64,000 nt of DNA from Clavibacter sp. B3I6 (lineage in GTDB: Bacteria; Actinomycetota; Actinomycetes; Actinomycetales; Microbacteriaceae), in NCBI RefSeq assembly GCF_030816895.1, contig NZ_JAUSYL010000001.1, positions 2,852,001-2,916,000 on the forward strand, in the 5' to 3' direction. Positions 16,399 through 23,349 of this stretch are shown one piece after another; position 1 is the stretch's first letter; each line of letters begins with the position of its first letter. The notes under the pieces are model-generated. The model was not told the origin of the DNA, did not search any database, and was given only the letters and a program-made list of their open reading frames with translations. A program made the translations under genes and the position numbers.

Positions 16399-16417
16399 TA
16401 AGGGTTGCCTAACCTTA
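16399..16417 (-). promoter_or_regulatory. DtxR/IdeR-type iron box
   Basis: TAAGGGTTGCCTAACCTTA is a 19-bp near-palindrome close to the DtxR/IdeR consensus (TTAGGTTAGGCTAACCTAA). It lies between the divergent binding-protein gene and the A/B-barrel gene. It most plausibly represses the siderophore importer under iron sufficiency. Confidence 0.75.
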
Positions 16418-16474
16418 CCAGCGAGAAGGTTTTCGAAGTCAAGCCCGGGACGGGCGGGGGAGCCCGCGCCGGGC

Positions 16475-16480
16475 CAGACT
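16475..16480 (+). promoter_or_regulatory. Probable -10 of a leaderless promoter (A/B-barrel gene)
   Basis: CAGACT ends exactly seven bases before ATG 16487. No Shine-Dalgarno sequence lies in between. Confidence 0.45.
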
Positions 16481-16486
16481 CCGACC

Positions 16487-16936
16487 ATGACGACCGATGC
16501 CGACCGCGTGACGAGCCCTGCCCTCACCGACGCCCAGCTGACCGCTCGCGACCACGTCCCCGGCCTCGTGCACCACGTCGTGCTGTTCCGGCTCCGCGAC
16601 GACGCGGCGCCCGGATCGCACGACGAGGTCGCGCGCCGCTTCCGCGCGCTCGCCGACTCGCCGCACCCCGACGGCTCGGGTCCCTACATCCGCTCGCTGC
16701 ACGCGGGCCCGCAGTCGAGCCCCGAGGGCGTCGGCCGCGGCTTCGAGCTCGGCTTCGTGCTCACCTTCTCCTCCGAGGGCGACCGCAACCTGTACCTGGG
16801 CGAGCCGCTGATCTCCGACCCCGCCCGCATCGACGCCCAGCACGCCGCCTTCAAGGAGTTCGTGGGACCGCTGCTCGCGTCCGACCCGCACGGGGTGCTG
16901 GTGTTCGACTTCACGGAGGGGGCGCACGCCGCCTGA
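16487..16936 (+). CDS. Dabb (stress-responsive A/B-barrel) domain protein
   Basis: 149-residue protein. Residues 28-140 form a dimeric alpha/beta-barrel (Dabb) domain: GLVHHVVLFRLRDDAAPGSH, VARRFRALADSPHPDGSGPY, and GFVLTFSSEGDRNLYLGEPL with DAQHAAFKEFVGPLL. The HHVVLF strand and the final EF-(V) stretch are typical. Family members are small dimeric proteins, some acting as cyclases or stress proteins, so no reaction can be assigned. The ATG is probably at the 5' end of the mRNA, since a -10-like hexamer ends seven bases upstream. It is divergent from the siderophore operon and lies next to the iron box, so iron control of this gene is possible but not shown. Confidence 0.8.
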   Translation: MTTDADRVTSPALTDAQLTARDHVPGLVHHVVLFRLRDDAAPGSHDEVARRFRALADSPHPDGSGPYIRSLHAGPQSSPEGVGRGFELGFVLTFSSEGDRNLYLGEPLISDPARIDAQHAAFKEFVGPLLASDPHGVLVFDFTEGAHAA

Positions 16937-17038
16937 TCCGGCGCCCCCGATGCGGGCCGCGCCGCCCGAACGCGTCGCGAGGGCAGCGGGGGCGGTGAGC
17001 ATGGGCTCGTCCCTCCGCCGCCCGACGAGACGAGCACC

Positions 17039-17428
17039 GTGACCTCCTCCTCCTCGCATCCGCTGCACGCCGACGCCCCGCTCCGCGACGACGATCCCGC
17101 CGGGGACGCGCAGGTCCGACGTCCGCAGCCGTGGATCCGCGCCGTCCTCGCCGCTCTCCTCGGCTGGGTCGTCCTGGGCGTCGGACTGGGGCTCGCGATC
17201 GGGGTCGCCGATGCCGTGACGCGGGCGACGGGTGCGGGCATCCTCGTCGAGGTCATCGTGCAGGCGGTGCTGATGTCCGCGCTGGTGCTGGCGTTCGTCG
17301 AGCCCGACGCGATCGCGCTGGTGCTCGTGCACATCGTGCTCGCGGGGCTGGCGTTCGTCGCGGTGCGCGTCGGGCTGGCGCGGCGGGCCGGGCACGGAGT
17401 CGGCGTCCAGAATCCCGACCTACGGTAG
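17039..17428 (+). CDS. Small membrane protein of unknown function
   Basis: 129-residue protein. A hydrophilic N-terminus of about 32 residues is followed by three hydrophobic segments (AVLAALLGWVVLGVGLGLAI, ILVEVIVQAVLMSALVLAFV, AIALVLVHIVLAGLAFVAVR) and a short basic tail. It has a GTG start and no clear Shine-Dalgarno, although GACGAGACGAG lies just upstream. The gene stands alone between the Dabb gene and the SDR gene, transcribed with both but with gaps of about 100 and 76 bases. No domain recognised. Confidence 0.7.
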   Translation: MTSSSSHPLHADAPLRDDDPAGDAQVRRPQPWIRAVLAALLGWVVLGVGLGLAIGVADAVTRATGAGILVEVIVQAVLMSALVLAFVEPDAIALVLVHIVLAGLAFVAVRVGLARRAGHGVGVQNPDLR

Positions 17429-17450
17429 GTATAGCCATGCGATCGCATGG
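17409..17450 (+). promoter_or_regulatory. Operator-like palindromes upstream of the SDR gene
   Basis: A perfect 16-bp palindrome, CCATGCGATCGCATGG (17435-17450), lies 55 bases before the SDR start. Close by, ACCTAC-G-GTAGGT (17409-17421) is a second inverted repeat. It overlaps or abuts a possible -10 (TACGGT, 17421-17426). The arrangement suits a repressor site controlling the dehydrogenase gene. Confidence 0.45.
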
Positions 17451-17504
17451 ACGGTGGCTCCGCCCACAACGTGCGGGCTGCCGCCCCACCCGTCAGGAGA
17501 CCCC

Positions 17505-18293
17505 ATGACCACCACCCGCTTCACCGACCAGGTCGTCCTCATCACCGGCGGAGGATCCGGCCTCGGCCGCGCCGCCGCCGTCCGCCTCGCCGCCGAGGGC
17601 GCGCAGCTCGCCCTCGTCGACATCTCCGAGGAGGGGCTCGCCGCGACCGTCGAGGCCGTCCGCGCGGGCTCGCCCGACGCCGAGGTCCTCACCGTCGTCG
17701 CCGACGTGTCCCAGGAGGCCGACGTCGCCGCGTACGTCGACCGGACGGTCGAGCGCTTCGGCCGCATCGACGGCTTCTTCAATAACGCCGGCATCGAGGG
17801 CCGCCAGAACCTCACCGAGGACTTCACGGCCGCCGAGTTCGACCGGGTCGTCGCGATCAACCTGCGCGGCGTGTTCCTCGGGCTCGAGAAGGTGCTCGCG
17901 GTCATGCGCCGGCAGGGCTCCGGCATGGTCGTCAACACCGCGAGCGTCGGCGGGATCCGCGGCGTCGGCAACCAGTCCGGCTACGCGGCGGCGAAGCACG
18001 GCGTCGTCGGCCTCACCCGGAACTCCGCCGTCGAGTACGGCGAGTTCGGCATCCGCATCAACGCGATCGCGCCCGGGGCCATCTGGACCCCCATGGTCGA
18101 GGCGTCGATGAAGCAGCTCAGCGCCGAGGACCCGCGCGGTGCGGCCGAGCAGTTCATCCAGGGCAACCCGACGAAGCGCTACGGCGAGGCCGAGGAGATC
18201 GCGTCGGTCGTCGCGTTCCTGCTCTCGGCGGACGCGGCCTACGTGAACGCGGCCGTGCTGCCCATCGACGGCGGGCAGTCCGCGAAGTACTGA
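17505..18293 (+). CDS. SDR-family NAD(P)-dependent dehydrogenase
   Basis: 262-residue classical short-chain dehydrogenase/reductase. The dinucleotide-binding motif is TGGGSGLG (about residues 13-20), Asp in LALVDIS suggests NAD preference, then NNAGIEG, catalytic Ser in VVNTASVGG, and the YxxxK pair in YAAAKHGVVG. The C-terminal INAIAPGAIWTPM and AAVLPIDGGQSAKY are typical of the glucose/3-oxoacyl-reductase-like subgroup. The ATG is preceded by CAGGAGA at good spacing. The substrate is unknown. The palindromes at 17409-17450 suggest dedicated control. Length is normal and no lesion was seen. Confidence 0.92.
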   Translation: MTTTRFTDQVVLITGGGSGLGRAAAVRLAAEGAQLALVDISEEGLAATVEAVRAGSPDAEVLTVVADVSQEADVAAYVDRTVERFGRIDGFFNNAGIEGRQNLTEDFTAAEFDRVVAINLRGVFLGLEKVLAVMRRQGSGMVVNTASVGGIRGVGNQSGYAAAKHGVVGLTRNSAVEYGEFGIRINAIAPGAIWTPMVEASMKQLSAEDPRGAAEQFIQGNPTKRYGEAEEIASVVAFLLSADAAYVNAAVLPIDGGQSAKY

Positions 18294-18330
18294 CGGCGGC
18301 GACCGCGTCGGCCGGGATCGGCGGGCGCGG

Positions 18331-18780
18331 TCACTCGAACGGCGCCGTCGGGACCTGGCACGTCACGGGCTGCCCGGGGGCGGCCGTCGACGCCGCGATC
18401 TCGGTCACGCCGTCGACCAGGATCCGGCAGGTCAGCACCTCGCCGTCCACGGGCGTCGCCTGCACGAAGGCCCAGTCCTCCGCGGTGACGACCGACTCGA
18501 CCGACCAGACGGAGCTCGCCGAGTCGTCGCCCGGCGCGACCGGGGCGTCGCCCACGTCCTGCACGATCGAGGGCCGGCCGCGGTGGGAGGCCTCGGCGTA
18601 GGACACGTCGGTCAGCCCGCCGGCGGCGGGACCGGTGGTCGTCACCTCGTAGGTGATCGCGTAGATGTCGGCGATGTCGTCCGTGACGCTCGAGCAGCCC
18701 GCGAGGGCGAGGGCCGAGGCGCCGAGCGCGAGCGCGGCGCCGGAGCGCAGGATGGGGCGGAGGGAGCGAGCGGAGGGCAT
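18331..18780 (-). CDS. MmpS-like lipoprotein
   Basis: 149-residue lipoprotein with lipobox LAGC (Cys near residue 29). The mature part reads YAITYEVTTTGPAAGGLTDV ... VVTAEDWAFVQATP ... LTCRILVDGVTEIAASTAAP, ending VTCQVP. This matches the beta-sandwich pattern of actinobacterial MmpS-like accessory proteins (VTYEV-G ... CRI-VDG), and its two Cys should form a disulfide. In mycobacteria MmpS proteins assist MmpL lipid or siderophore exporters, but no MmpL gene is present in this window, so the partner is unknown. A -10-like GAGACT (minus strand, 18792-18787) ends seven bases before the ATG, suggesting a leaderless transcript. Convergent with the SDR gene. Confidence 0.8.
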   Translation of the reverse strand: MPSARSLRPILRSGAALALGASALALAGCSSVTDDIADIYAITYEVTTTGPAAGGLTDVSYAEASHRGRPSIVQDVGDAPVAPGDDSASSVWSVESVVTAEDWAFVQATPVDGEVLTCRILVDGVTEIAASTAAPGQPVTCQVPTAPFE

Positions 18781-18786
18781 GCCCCC

Positions 18787-18792
18787 AGTCTC
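18787..18792 (-). promoter_or_regulatory. Probable -10 of a leaderless promoter (MmpS-like gene)
   Basis: On the minus strand GAGACT ends seven bases before ATG 18780. The 160-base interval to the epimerase gene contains no other feature I can name. Confidence 0.4.
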
Positions 18793-18939
18793 GCCGGGCG
18801 GGGTCGCCGGCTCGTCCTCCGGAGGTGCCGCGGTCGGCGCGGGACCAGCACCCGGGTACCGGTCGCCGTGGTCCGCCGGGTCGGCCGGGCCGGCCGGAGC
18901 GGGCAGCGGCGTGCGTCCGCGCCCGGACCCGCACCCGCG

Positions 18940-20004
18940 TCAGGCCACCGCGCTCCGCAGCGGCGCCGTCGCGAACTCCCGCATGCCCTCCTCGAAGGTC
19001 ATGCGCGGCTCCCAGCCGAGCTCCGTGCGGAGCCGCTCCGAGGACGCGGTGATGTGCCGCACGTCGCCGAGCCGGTACTCGCCGGTGGTGACGGGCGCGG
19101 ATCCGCCGGCCTCCCGCGCCAGCGCCTCCGCCATCTCGCCGATGGTGTGCACGATGCCGCTGCCGACGTTGAACGCGCGGAAGGACCCCGCCTCCCGGGT
19201 CGCGGTCCAGGCGAGCGCGGCGAGGTTCGCGCCCGCGACGTCGCGGACGTGCACGAAGTCGCGGCGCTGCCGGCCGTCCTCGAAGACGCGCGGGGCCTCC
19301 CCGCGCGCGAGCGCCGAGCGGAAGAGCGACGCGACGCCCGCGTACGGCGTGTTCTGCGGCATGCCCGGCCCGTAGACGTTGTGGTAGCGCAGGGCGACCG
19401 CGCGGCCGCCCGTGGCCCGGGTCCAGGAGCTCGCGAGGTTCTCCTGCGCGAGCTTCGTGGTGGCGTAGACGTTGCGCGGATCCAGCGGCACGTCCTCGCC
19501 GATGAGCGTGGGGACGAGCGGCTCGCCCGTGGCGGGATCGACGGGGTCGAAGATGCCCGCGTCGAGGTCGGCGACCCGGCGGGCGGGCGGCCGCACCGGC
19601 CCGTCGGCGCCCTCGTACGCGCCCTCGCCGTAGACGACCATCGAGCTGGCCAGCACGAGCCGGTCGATGCCCGCGCGGGTCATCGCCGCGAGGAGGACGG
19701 CCGTGCCGCCGTCGTTCGTGGCGACGTAGTCGGGCGCGTCGAGGAAGTCGACGCCGAGGCCGACCTTGGCGGCCTGGTGGCAGACGACGTCGACGCCGTC
19801 GAGGGCGCGCGCGACCGCGTCCGGATCGGTGACGTCGCCGCGCACGAGCTCGACGCGCGGGTCCATCTCCGGGGCGCCCCCGTGCACGTCGGCCCGCAGG
19901 GAGTCGAGCACGCGAACGCGCCGCCCCTCCTCGAGCGCGGCGGTGACGACGGTCCCGCCGATGAAGCCCGCGCCTCCCGTGACGAGGAGGATCCCGTCGC
20001 TCAC
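18940..20004 (-). CDS. NAD-dependent epimerase/dehydratase (extended SDR)
   Basis: 354-residue extended SDR enzyme acting on nucleotide sugars or similar. TGGAGFIGG forms the NAD site, then VDVVCHQAAKVG, VLASSMVVYGEGAY, the catalytic YATTKLAQE (Tyr/Lys), YHNVYGPGM, RDFVHVRDVAGA and NVGSGIVHTIGEM. The pattern is closest to UDP-glucose 4-epimerase or dTDP-glucose 4,6-dehydratase relatives, but the exact substrate is open. The start GTG overlaps the stop of the MTA phosphorylase gene (GTGA), so the two are co-translated. This is an odd partnership, since one is a salvage enzyme and the other a sugar-modifying enzyme. No gene for a complete nucleotide-sugar pathway is adjacent. Confidence 0.88.
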   Translation of the reverse strand: MSDGILLVTGGAGFIGGTVVTAALEEGRRVRVLDSLRADVHGGAPEMDPRVELVRGDVTDPDAVARALDGVDVVCHQAAKVGLGVDFLDAPDYVATNDGGTAVLLAAMTRAGIDRLVLASSMVVYGEGAYEGADGPVRPPARRVADLDAGIFDPVDPATGEPLVPTLIGEDVPLDPRNVYATTKLAQENLASSWTRATGGRAVALRYHNVYGPGMPQNTPYAGVASLFRSALARGEAPRVFEDGRQRRDFVHVRDVAGANLAALAWTATREAGSFRAFNVGSGIVHTIGEMAEALAREAGGSAPVTTGEYRLGDVRHITASSERLRTELGWEPRMTFEEGMREFATAPLRSAVA

Positions 20005-20954
20005 GAGCGCGCGCCGGTCGTGGGGCGCGCGAGCACGGACGCGACGGCGTCCGGGGCGATGAGCGGGCGCCCCCGGTAGCCCGCGGGGATCGCGCGGATG
20101 ACCGCCTCGATCGCCCGCACGATGCGCGGCTGGGCCTCCGCGAGCCGCGCGAAGACGAGCTCGGCGGTGACCGCGTCGCCCTGCTCGCCGGGCAGCGGGG
20201 CGAGCCCGGCGTCGGCGTCGGTGACGAACGACAGGTTGACCGTGCCGATGTTCAGCTCGGAGGCGAGGACCACCTCCGGGTACTGCGTCATGTTGACGAT
20301 GTGCGCGCCGGCCTGCCGGAACCACAGCGACTCCGCGCGCGTCGAGAAGCGCGGGCCCTGGATCACGACGACGGTGCCCGAGGTGCGGAGGGGGCCGGCG
20401 GGATGCGCGCGGTCGCCGCCCTCGAGCTCGACCAGCGCGGCGGCGGCGTGCGCGTGCAGCTCCGGGTCGAAGGGGTCGGCGGCGGACAGGTGCTGCACGA
20501 CGCCCTGGTCGAAGAAGGTGTCGGGGCGGCCCCAGGTGCGGTCGAGCAGCTGGTCGGTGAGCACGAGCGATCCCGGCGGGTAGTCCGGCGAGACGCCGCC
20601 GACGGCCGAGGACGACACGATGGCGGAGACGCCGAGCGACGCGAGCGCCCAGACGTTCGCCCGGTAGTCGATGAGGTGCGGCGCGACCGAGTGGTCGGCG
20701 CCGTGCCGCGTGAGGAACGCGACCCGGCGCCCGGCCAGCTCGCCGACGGCGACCTCGCTCGAGGTCGGGCCGAACGGCGTCTCGACCGTGAGCGACGTGC
20801 TGGTGGCGGGGTCGAGCAGGGCGTAGAGGCCGGATCCGCCGATGACGCCGACCTCGGCGCGGGGAGCGGGGGCGTCGGGCGCGGCGGCGTCGGGCGCCGA
20901 GGCGGGCTCGCGCGGGTCGGCGGATGCGGATGCCGGGGTGGGGGTGTCGGTCAC
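20001..20954 (-). CDS. mtnP: S-methyl-5'-thioadenosine phosphorylase (PNP/MTAP family)
   Basis: 317-residue phosphorylase. After about 33 Ala/Pro-rich residues, the MTAP/PNP fold starts with VGVIGGSGLYALLDP. It continues with VAFLTRHGADHSVAPHLIDY, IVSSSAVGGVSPDYPPGSLV, TVVVIQGPRFSTRAES and the hallmark IVNMTQYPEVVLASELNIG. The family cleaves 5'-methylthioadenosine (or a purine nucleoside) with phosphate, releasing the base and a sugar 1-phosphate, as part of methionine/adenine salvage. The GTG start at 20954 has GGAGCAC upstream. The sugar-epimerase gene follows with a four-base overlap. The extended N-terminal leader is unusual for the family and could indicate a later true start. Confidence 0.88.
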   Translation of the reverse strand: MTDTPTPASASADPREPASAPDAAAPDAPAPRAEVGVIGGSGLYALLDPATSTSLTVETPFGPTSSEVAVGELAGRRVAFLTRHGADHSVAPHLIDYRANVWALASLGVSAIVSSSAVGGVSPDYPPGSLVLTDQLLDRTWGRPDTFFDQGVVQHLSAADPFDPELHAHAAAALVELEGGDRAHPAGPLRTSGTVVVIQGPRFSTRAESLWFRQAGAHIVNMTQYPEVVLASELNIGTVNLSFVTDADAGLAPLPGEQGDAVTAELVFARLAEAQPRIVRAIEAVIRAIPAGYRGRPLIAPDAVASVLARPTTGARS

Positions 20955-21032
20955 GGGTGCTCCTTCGGGCGGTCGTGCCAGTCAACCAGTCCGCATCGGG
21001 GGATCCGCCGCGCGCGCTCGGGCGCAGCTCGC

Positions 21033-21059
21033 TTGTTGAGAACCATTCTCGACTACGCT
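21033..21059 (+). promoter_or_regulatory. Promoter with a Zur-like box for the flavoprotein/ACR3-like operon
   Basis: TGAGAACCATTCTCG (21037-21051) closely follows the Zur pattern TGA-AA-CATT-TC. It is flanked by a possible -35 (TTGTTG, 21033-21038) and a -10 (TACGCT, 21054-21059), so the box lies inside the promoter. A similar 15-mer precedes the YraQ-permease operon at 9942. Confidence 0.55.
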
Positions 21060-21090
21060 CGGATCCACCCCGACCGGAAAGCCGTGCGCC

Positions 21091-22215
21091 ATGCCCTCCT
21101 CGCTCCCGCAGATCCTCGACGCCCTCGTGATCGGCGCCGGCCCCGCCGGCCTCGGCACGGCGCTCGCCCTCGACGCCGTGGAGGGCCTCCGCTCCGGCGT
21201 GGTCGAGCGCGGCACCGTCGGCGAGACCTTCCGGCGCTGGCCGGCGCGCCAGCGGTTCCTCTCGCCGTCCTTCACGGGCAACGGCTTCGGCGCGACGGAC
21301 CTCAACGCCGTGCACCCGTCGACGTCGCCCGCGTTCTCCCTCGGCGTCGACTACCCGACCGGCCCCGAGTACGCGCGGTACCTCGCCGGGGTGGCCCGGC
21401 ACTTCCCCGTCCCGCTCATGACGGGCACGGAGGTCACCGCGGTGACGCCCGTCGACGACGGCTTCCACGTCGACACGACCCGCGGCCCCGTCGGCGCGCG
21501 CGCCGTCGTGTGGGCGGGCGGCGAGTTCCACGACCCCGCGCCGGCGCGGTTCGCGGGCGGGCAGCTCGCCGACCACTCGTCCACCGCCGCGGCGTGGGAG
21601 CCGCGCACCGGGCGGCTCGTCGTCGTCGGCGGCTACGAGTCGGGGATCGACATCGCGTGCCACCACGTGGAGCTCGGGGCGGAGGTGACCGTCGTGGACC
21701 CGGCGCACCCGTGGGCGCCCGCGGACGGATCCGACCCGTCGTACCGCCTCGCCCCGCGCTCCGTGCAGCGCCTGGCGTCGGCCGTGGGCACCGGGCGGCT
21801 GGCGCTCGTGGGCGACGCGCGGGTCGTGGGGATCCGCCCCGACGGCGACGGCCACCGCGTGCAGGTGTCGGGGGCGACATCGCTCCCGTCCGACTCGCGG
21901 CCGGTCCTCGCGACCGGCTTCGGTCCCGGGCTCGGGCCCGTCGCCGACCTCTTCGACCGCCGCGACGACGGGTGGCCGCTCCTCACGGAGGACGACGAGT
22001 CGACCCTCGCCCCGGGCCTGTTCCTCTCGGGACCCGCCGTCCGGCACGGCGCCGTGCGCTTCTGCTTCGTCTACAAGTTCCGACAGCGGTACGCGCACAT
22101 CGCCCGCGTGATCGGCGAGCGGCGGGGCGCGGACTGCGCCGGGCTCGAGATGTGGCGCGCCGCCGGCATGCTGACCGACGACCTCAGCTGCTGCGGCGTG
22201 GAGTGCGCGTGCTGA
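21091..22215 (+). CDS. FAD/NAD(P)-binding flavoprotein (monooxygenase-like) with Cys-rich tail
   Basis: 374-residue flavoprotein. ALVIGAGPAGLGTALAL (about residues 12-28) is the FAD-binding Rossmann motif, LVVVGGYESGIDIACHHVEL (about 175) is the NADPH site, and VLATGFGPGLGP is a second FAD contact. The layout recalls CzcO/ArsO-like monooxygenases and thioredoxin-reductase-like enzymes, but no redox-active CxxC pair follows the NADPH site. The C-terminus ends DDLSCCGVECAC, four Cys in eight residues, suited to binding a soft metal. The start is ATG 21091 with GGAAAG upstream. It overlaps the transporter gene by seven bases. The Zur-like box suggests a metal-linked role, perhaps oxidation or reduction of a thiol, metallophore or arsenical before export. 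Confidence 0.8.
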   Translation: MPSSLPQILDALVIGAGPAGLGTALALDAVEGLRSGVVERGTVGETFRRWPARQRFLSPSFTGNGFGATDLNAVHPSTSPAFSLGVDYPTGPEYARYLAGVARHFPVPLMTGTEVTAVTPVDDGFHVDTTRGPVGARAVVWAGGEFHDPAPARFAGGQLADHSSTAAAWEPRTGRLVVVGGYESGIDIACHHVELGAEVTVVDPAHPWAPADGSDPSYRLAPRSVQRLASAVGTGRLALVGDARVVGIRPDGDGHRVQVSGATSLPSDSRPVLATGFGPGLGPVADLFDRRDDGWPLLTEDDESTLAPGLFLSGPAVRHGAVRFCFVYKFRQRYAHIARVIGERRGADCAGLEMWRAAGMLTDDLSCCGVECAC

Positions 22216-23300
22216 CGGGGGAGGGGCGCCCCGACGGGCTGGACGGGCGCGACGGGCGTGACGACCGGCGCGACGACGGGCGGCGTCTACCGGAGGGCGT
22301 GCGCCTGCCCGCGCGGCCCCTCGTCCTGTTCCTCGGCGCGATCGCGGCCGGCTCGCTCATCGGCGTCGTGAGTCCCGACGTGGGCGCGGCGCTCGGCGGC
22401 GGCGTGGATCCGACGGTGCTGCTGCTCGTGACCGTCCTGTTCGCCGAGCTCGACCTCTCCGGCCTCCGGCGTCTCCGCCTGCGGGGCACCGCGCGGCTGG
22501 TGGGCGTGGCGTGGCTCGCCAACTTCGTGCTCATGCCCCTGCTCGGCCTGGCGATCGCGTCGCTGTCCCTGTCGGGCGCGCCGCTGCTGTTCGCCGGCGT
22601 CGTCATCTACTTCACGGCGCCCTGCACGGACTGGTTCCTCGGGTTCACCCGGCTGGCGGGCGGAGACACGGCGCTCGGGGCAGTGCTGCTGCCCGTCAAC
22701 ATGGTCACGCAGCTCCTCGCGTACCCGTTCCTGCTGAGCGCGCTCGTGCACGCGCCCGCGGTGGCGGATCCGCTCCTCGTCGCCGAGACGCTGCTCAGGT
22801 GGTGCGTGCTGCCCGCCGCCCTCGCGCTCGCGATCCGGCTCGTGGTGGGGCACGTGCTCCCGCGCACGGCCGGTGCGCGCGTCCGCGTCGCGACAGGTCG
22901 GCTCGTGCCGCTCGTCATCGCGGCGCTCATCGTGCAGATCTTCGCCGCGAACGTCGGCACGATCCGCGCGCACGCGGAGGCGTTCGCGGCCCTGATCGGG
23001 GCGGTGGTCCTCTTCTTCGCCGTCGGCTACCTGCTGGTCGACCGCATCTCCCGCGCGCTCGGGCTGGCCCACCCGCAGCGCGCGCTCCTCGCCATGACGA
23101 CCGCGGCGCGGAACGCCCCGCTCATGCTGGCCGTGACGACGGTGGCGCTCCCCGACGAGCCCCTCGTCTCGGCGGCGATCGTGATCGGCATGCTGATCGA
23201 GTTCCCGCACCTCGCGGGCATCACGTGGCTCCTCACCCGCCGGCGTCCCGCACGGAGGCCGCGGAGCGCACCCGAGCCGGCGCCCGCGTCCGCCCGGTGA
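22209..23300 (+). CDS. BASS/ACR3-like transporter (arsenic-resistance-type)
   Basis: About 363 residues with ten hydrophobic helices. After a charged N-terminal tail the protein reads RPLVLFLGAIAAGSLIGVVS, then VVIYFTAPCTDWFLGFTRLA with the conserved Cys of ACR3-type arsenite carriers, ALGAVLLPVNMVTQLLAYPF, and MTTAARNAPLMLAVTTVALP in the second half. These features fit the bile acid/arsenite/riboflavin (BASS) superfamily, group arsenic-resistance protein. The GTG start overlaps the flavoprotein stop; GTG at 22203 in the same frame is an alternative. Co-translation with the flavoprotein suggests that the two handle one substrate. No arsenate reductase or ArsR gene is adjacent, so arsenic is not certain as the cargo. 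Confidence 0.82.
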   Translation: MLTGEGRPDGLDGRDGRDDRRDDGRRLPEGVRLPARPLVLFLGAIAAGSLIGVVSPDVGAALGGGVDPTVLLLVTVLFAELDLSGLRRLRLRGTARLVGVAWLANFVLMPLLGLAIASLSLSGAPLLFAGVVIYFTAPCTDWFLGFTRLAGGDTALGAVLLPVNMVTQLLAYPFLLSALVHAPAVADPLLVAETLLRWCVLPAALALAIRLVVGHVLPRTAGARVRVATGRLVPLVIAALIVQIFAANVGTIRAHAEAFAALIGAVVLFFAVGYLLVDRISRALGLAHPQRALLAMTTAARNAPLMLAVTTVALPDEPLVSAAIVIGMLIEFPHLAGITWLLTRRRPARRPRSAPEPAPASAR

Positions 23301-23349
23301 GGCGGACGCCGGACGCCGGGCGCGGACCCGGCGGCGGGCTCCGCGCGCG

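Noticed and set aside
16418..16440. Second Fur-like palindrome near CGAGAAGGTTTTCG
   Set aside because: Symmetry is weak and it does not match the two Zur-like boxes. The adjacent DtxR-type box explains iron control.
18940..22098. Very long minus-strand frame of 1052 codons
   Set aside because: Only the part from 20004 leftward is a real gene (the epimerase). The rest is antisense to the flavoprotein and out of frame with the MTA phosphorylase. Such frames arise because TA-containing stops are rare in this GC-rich DNA.
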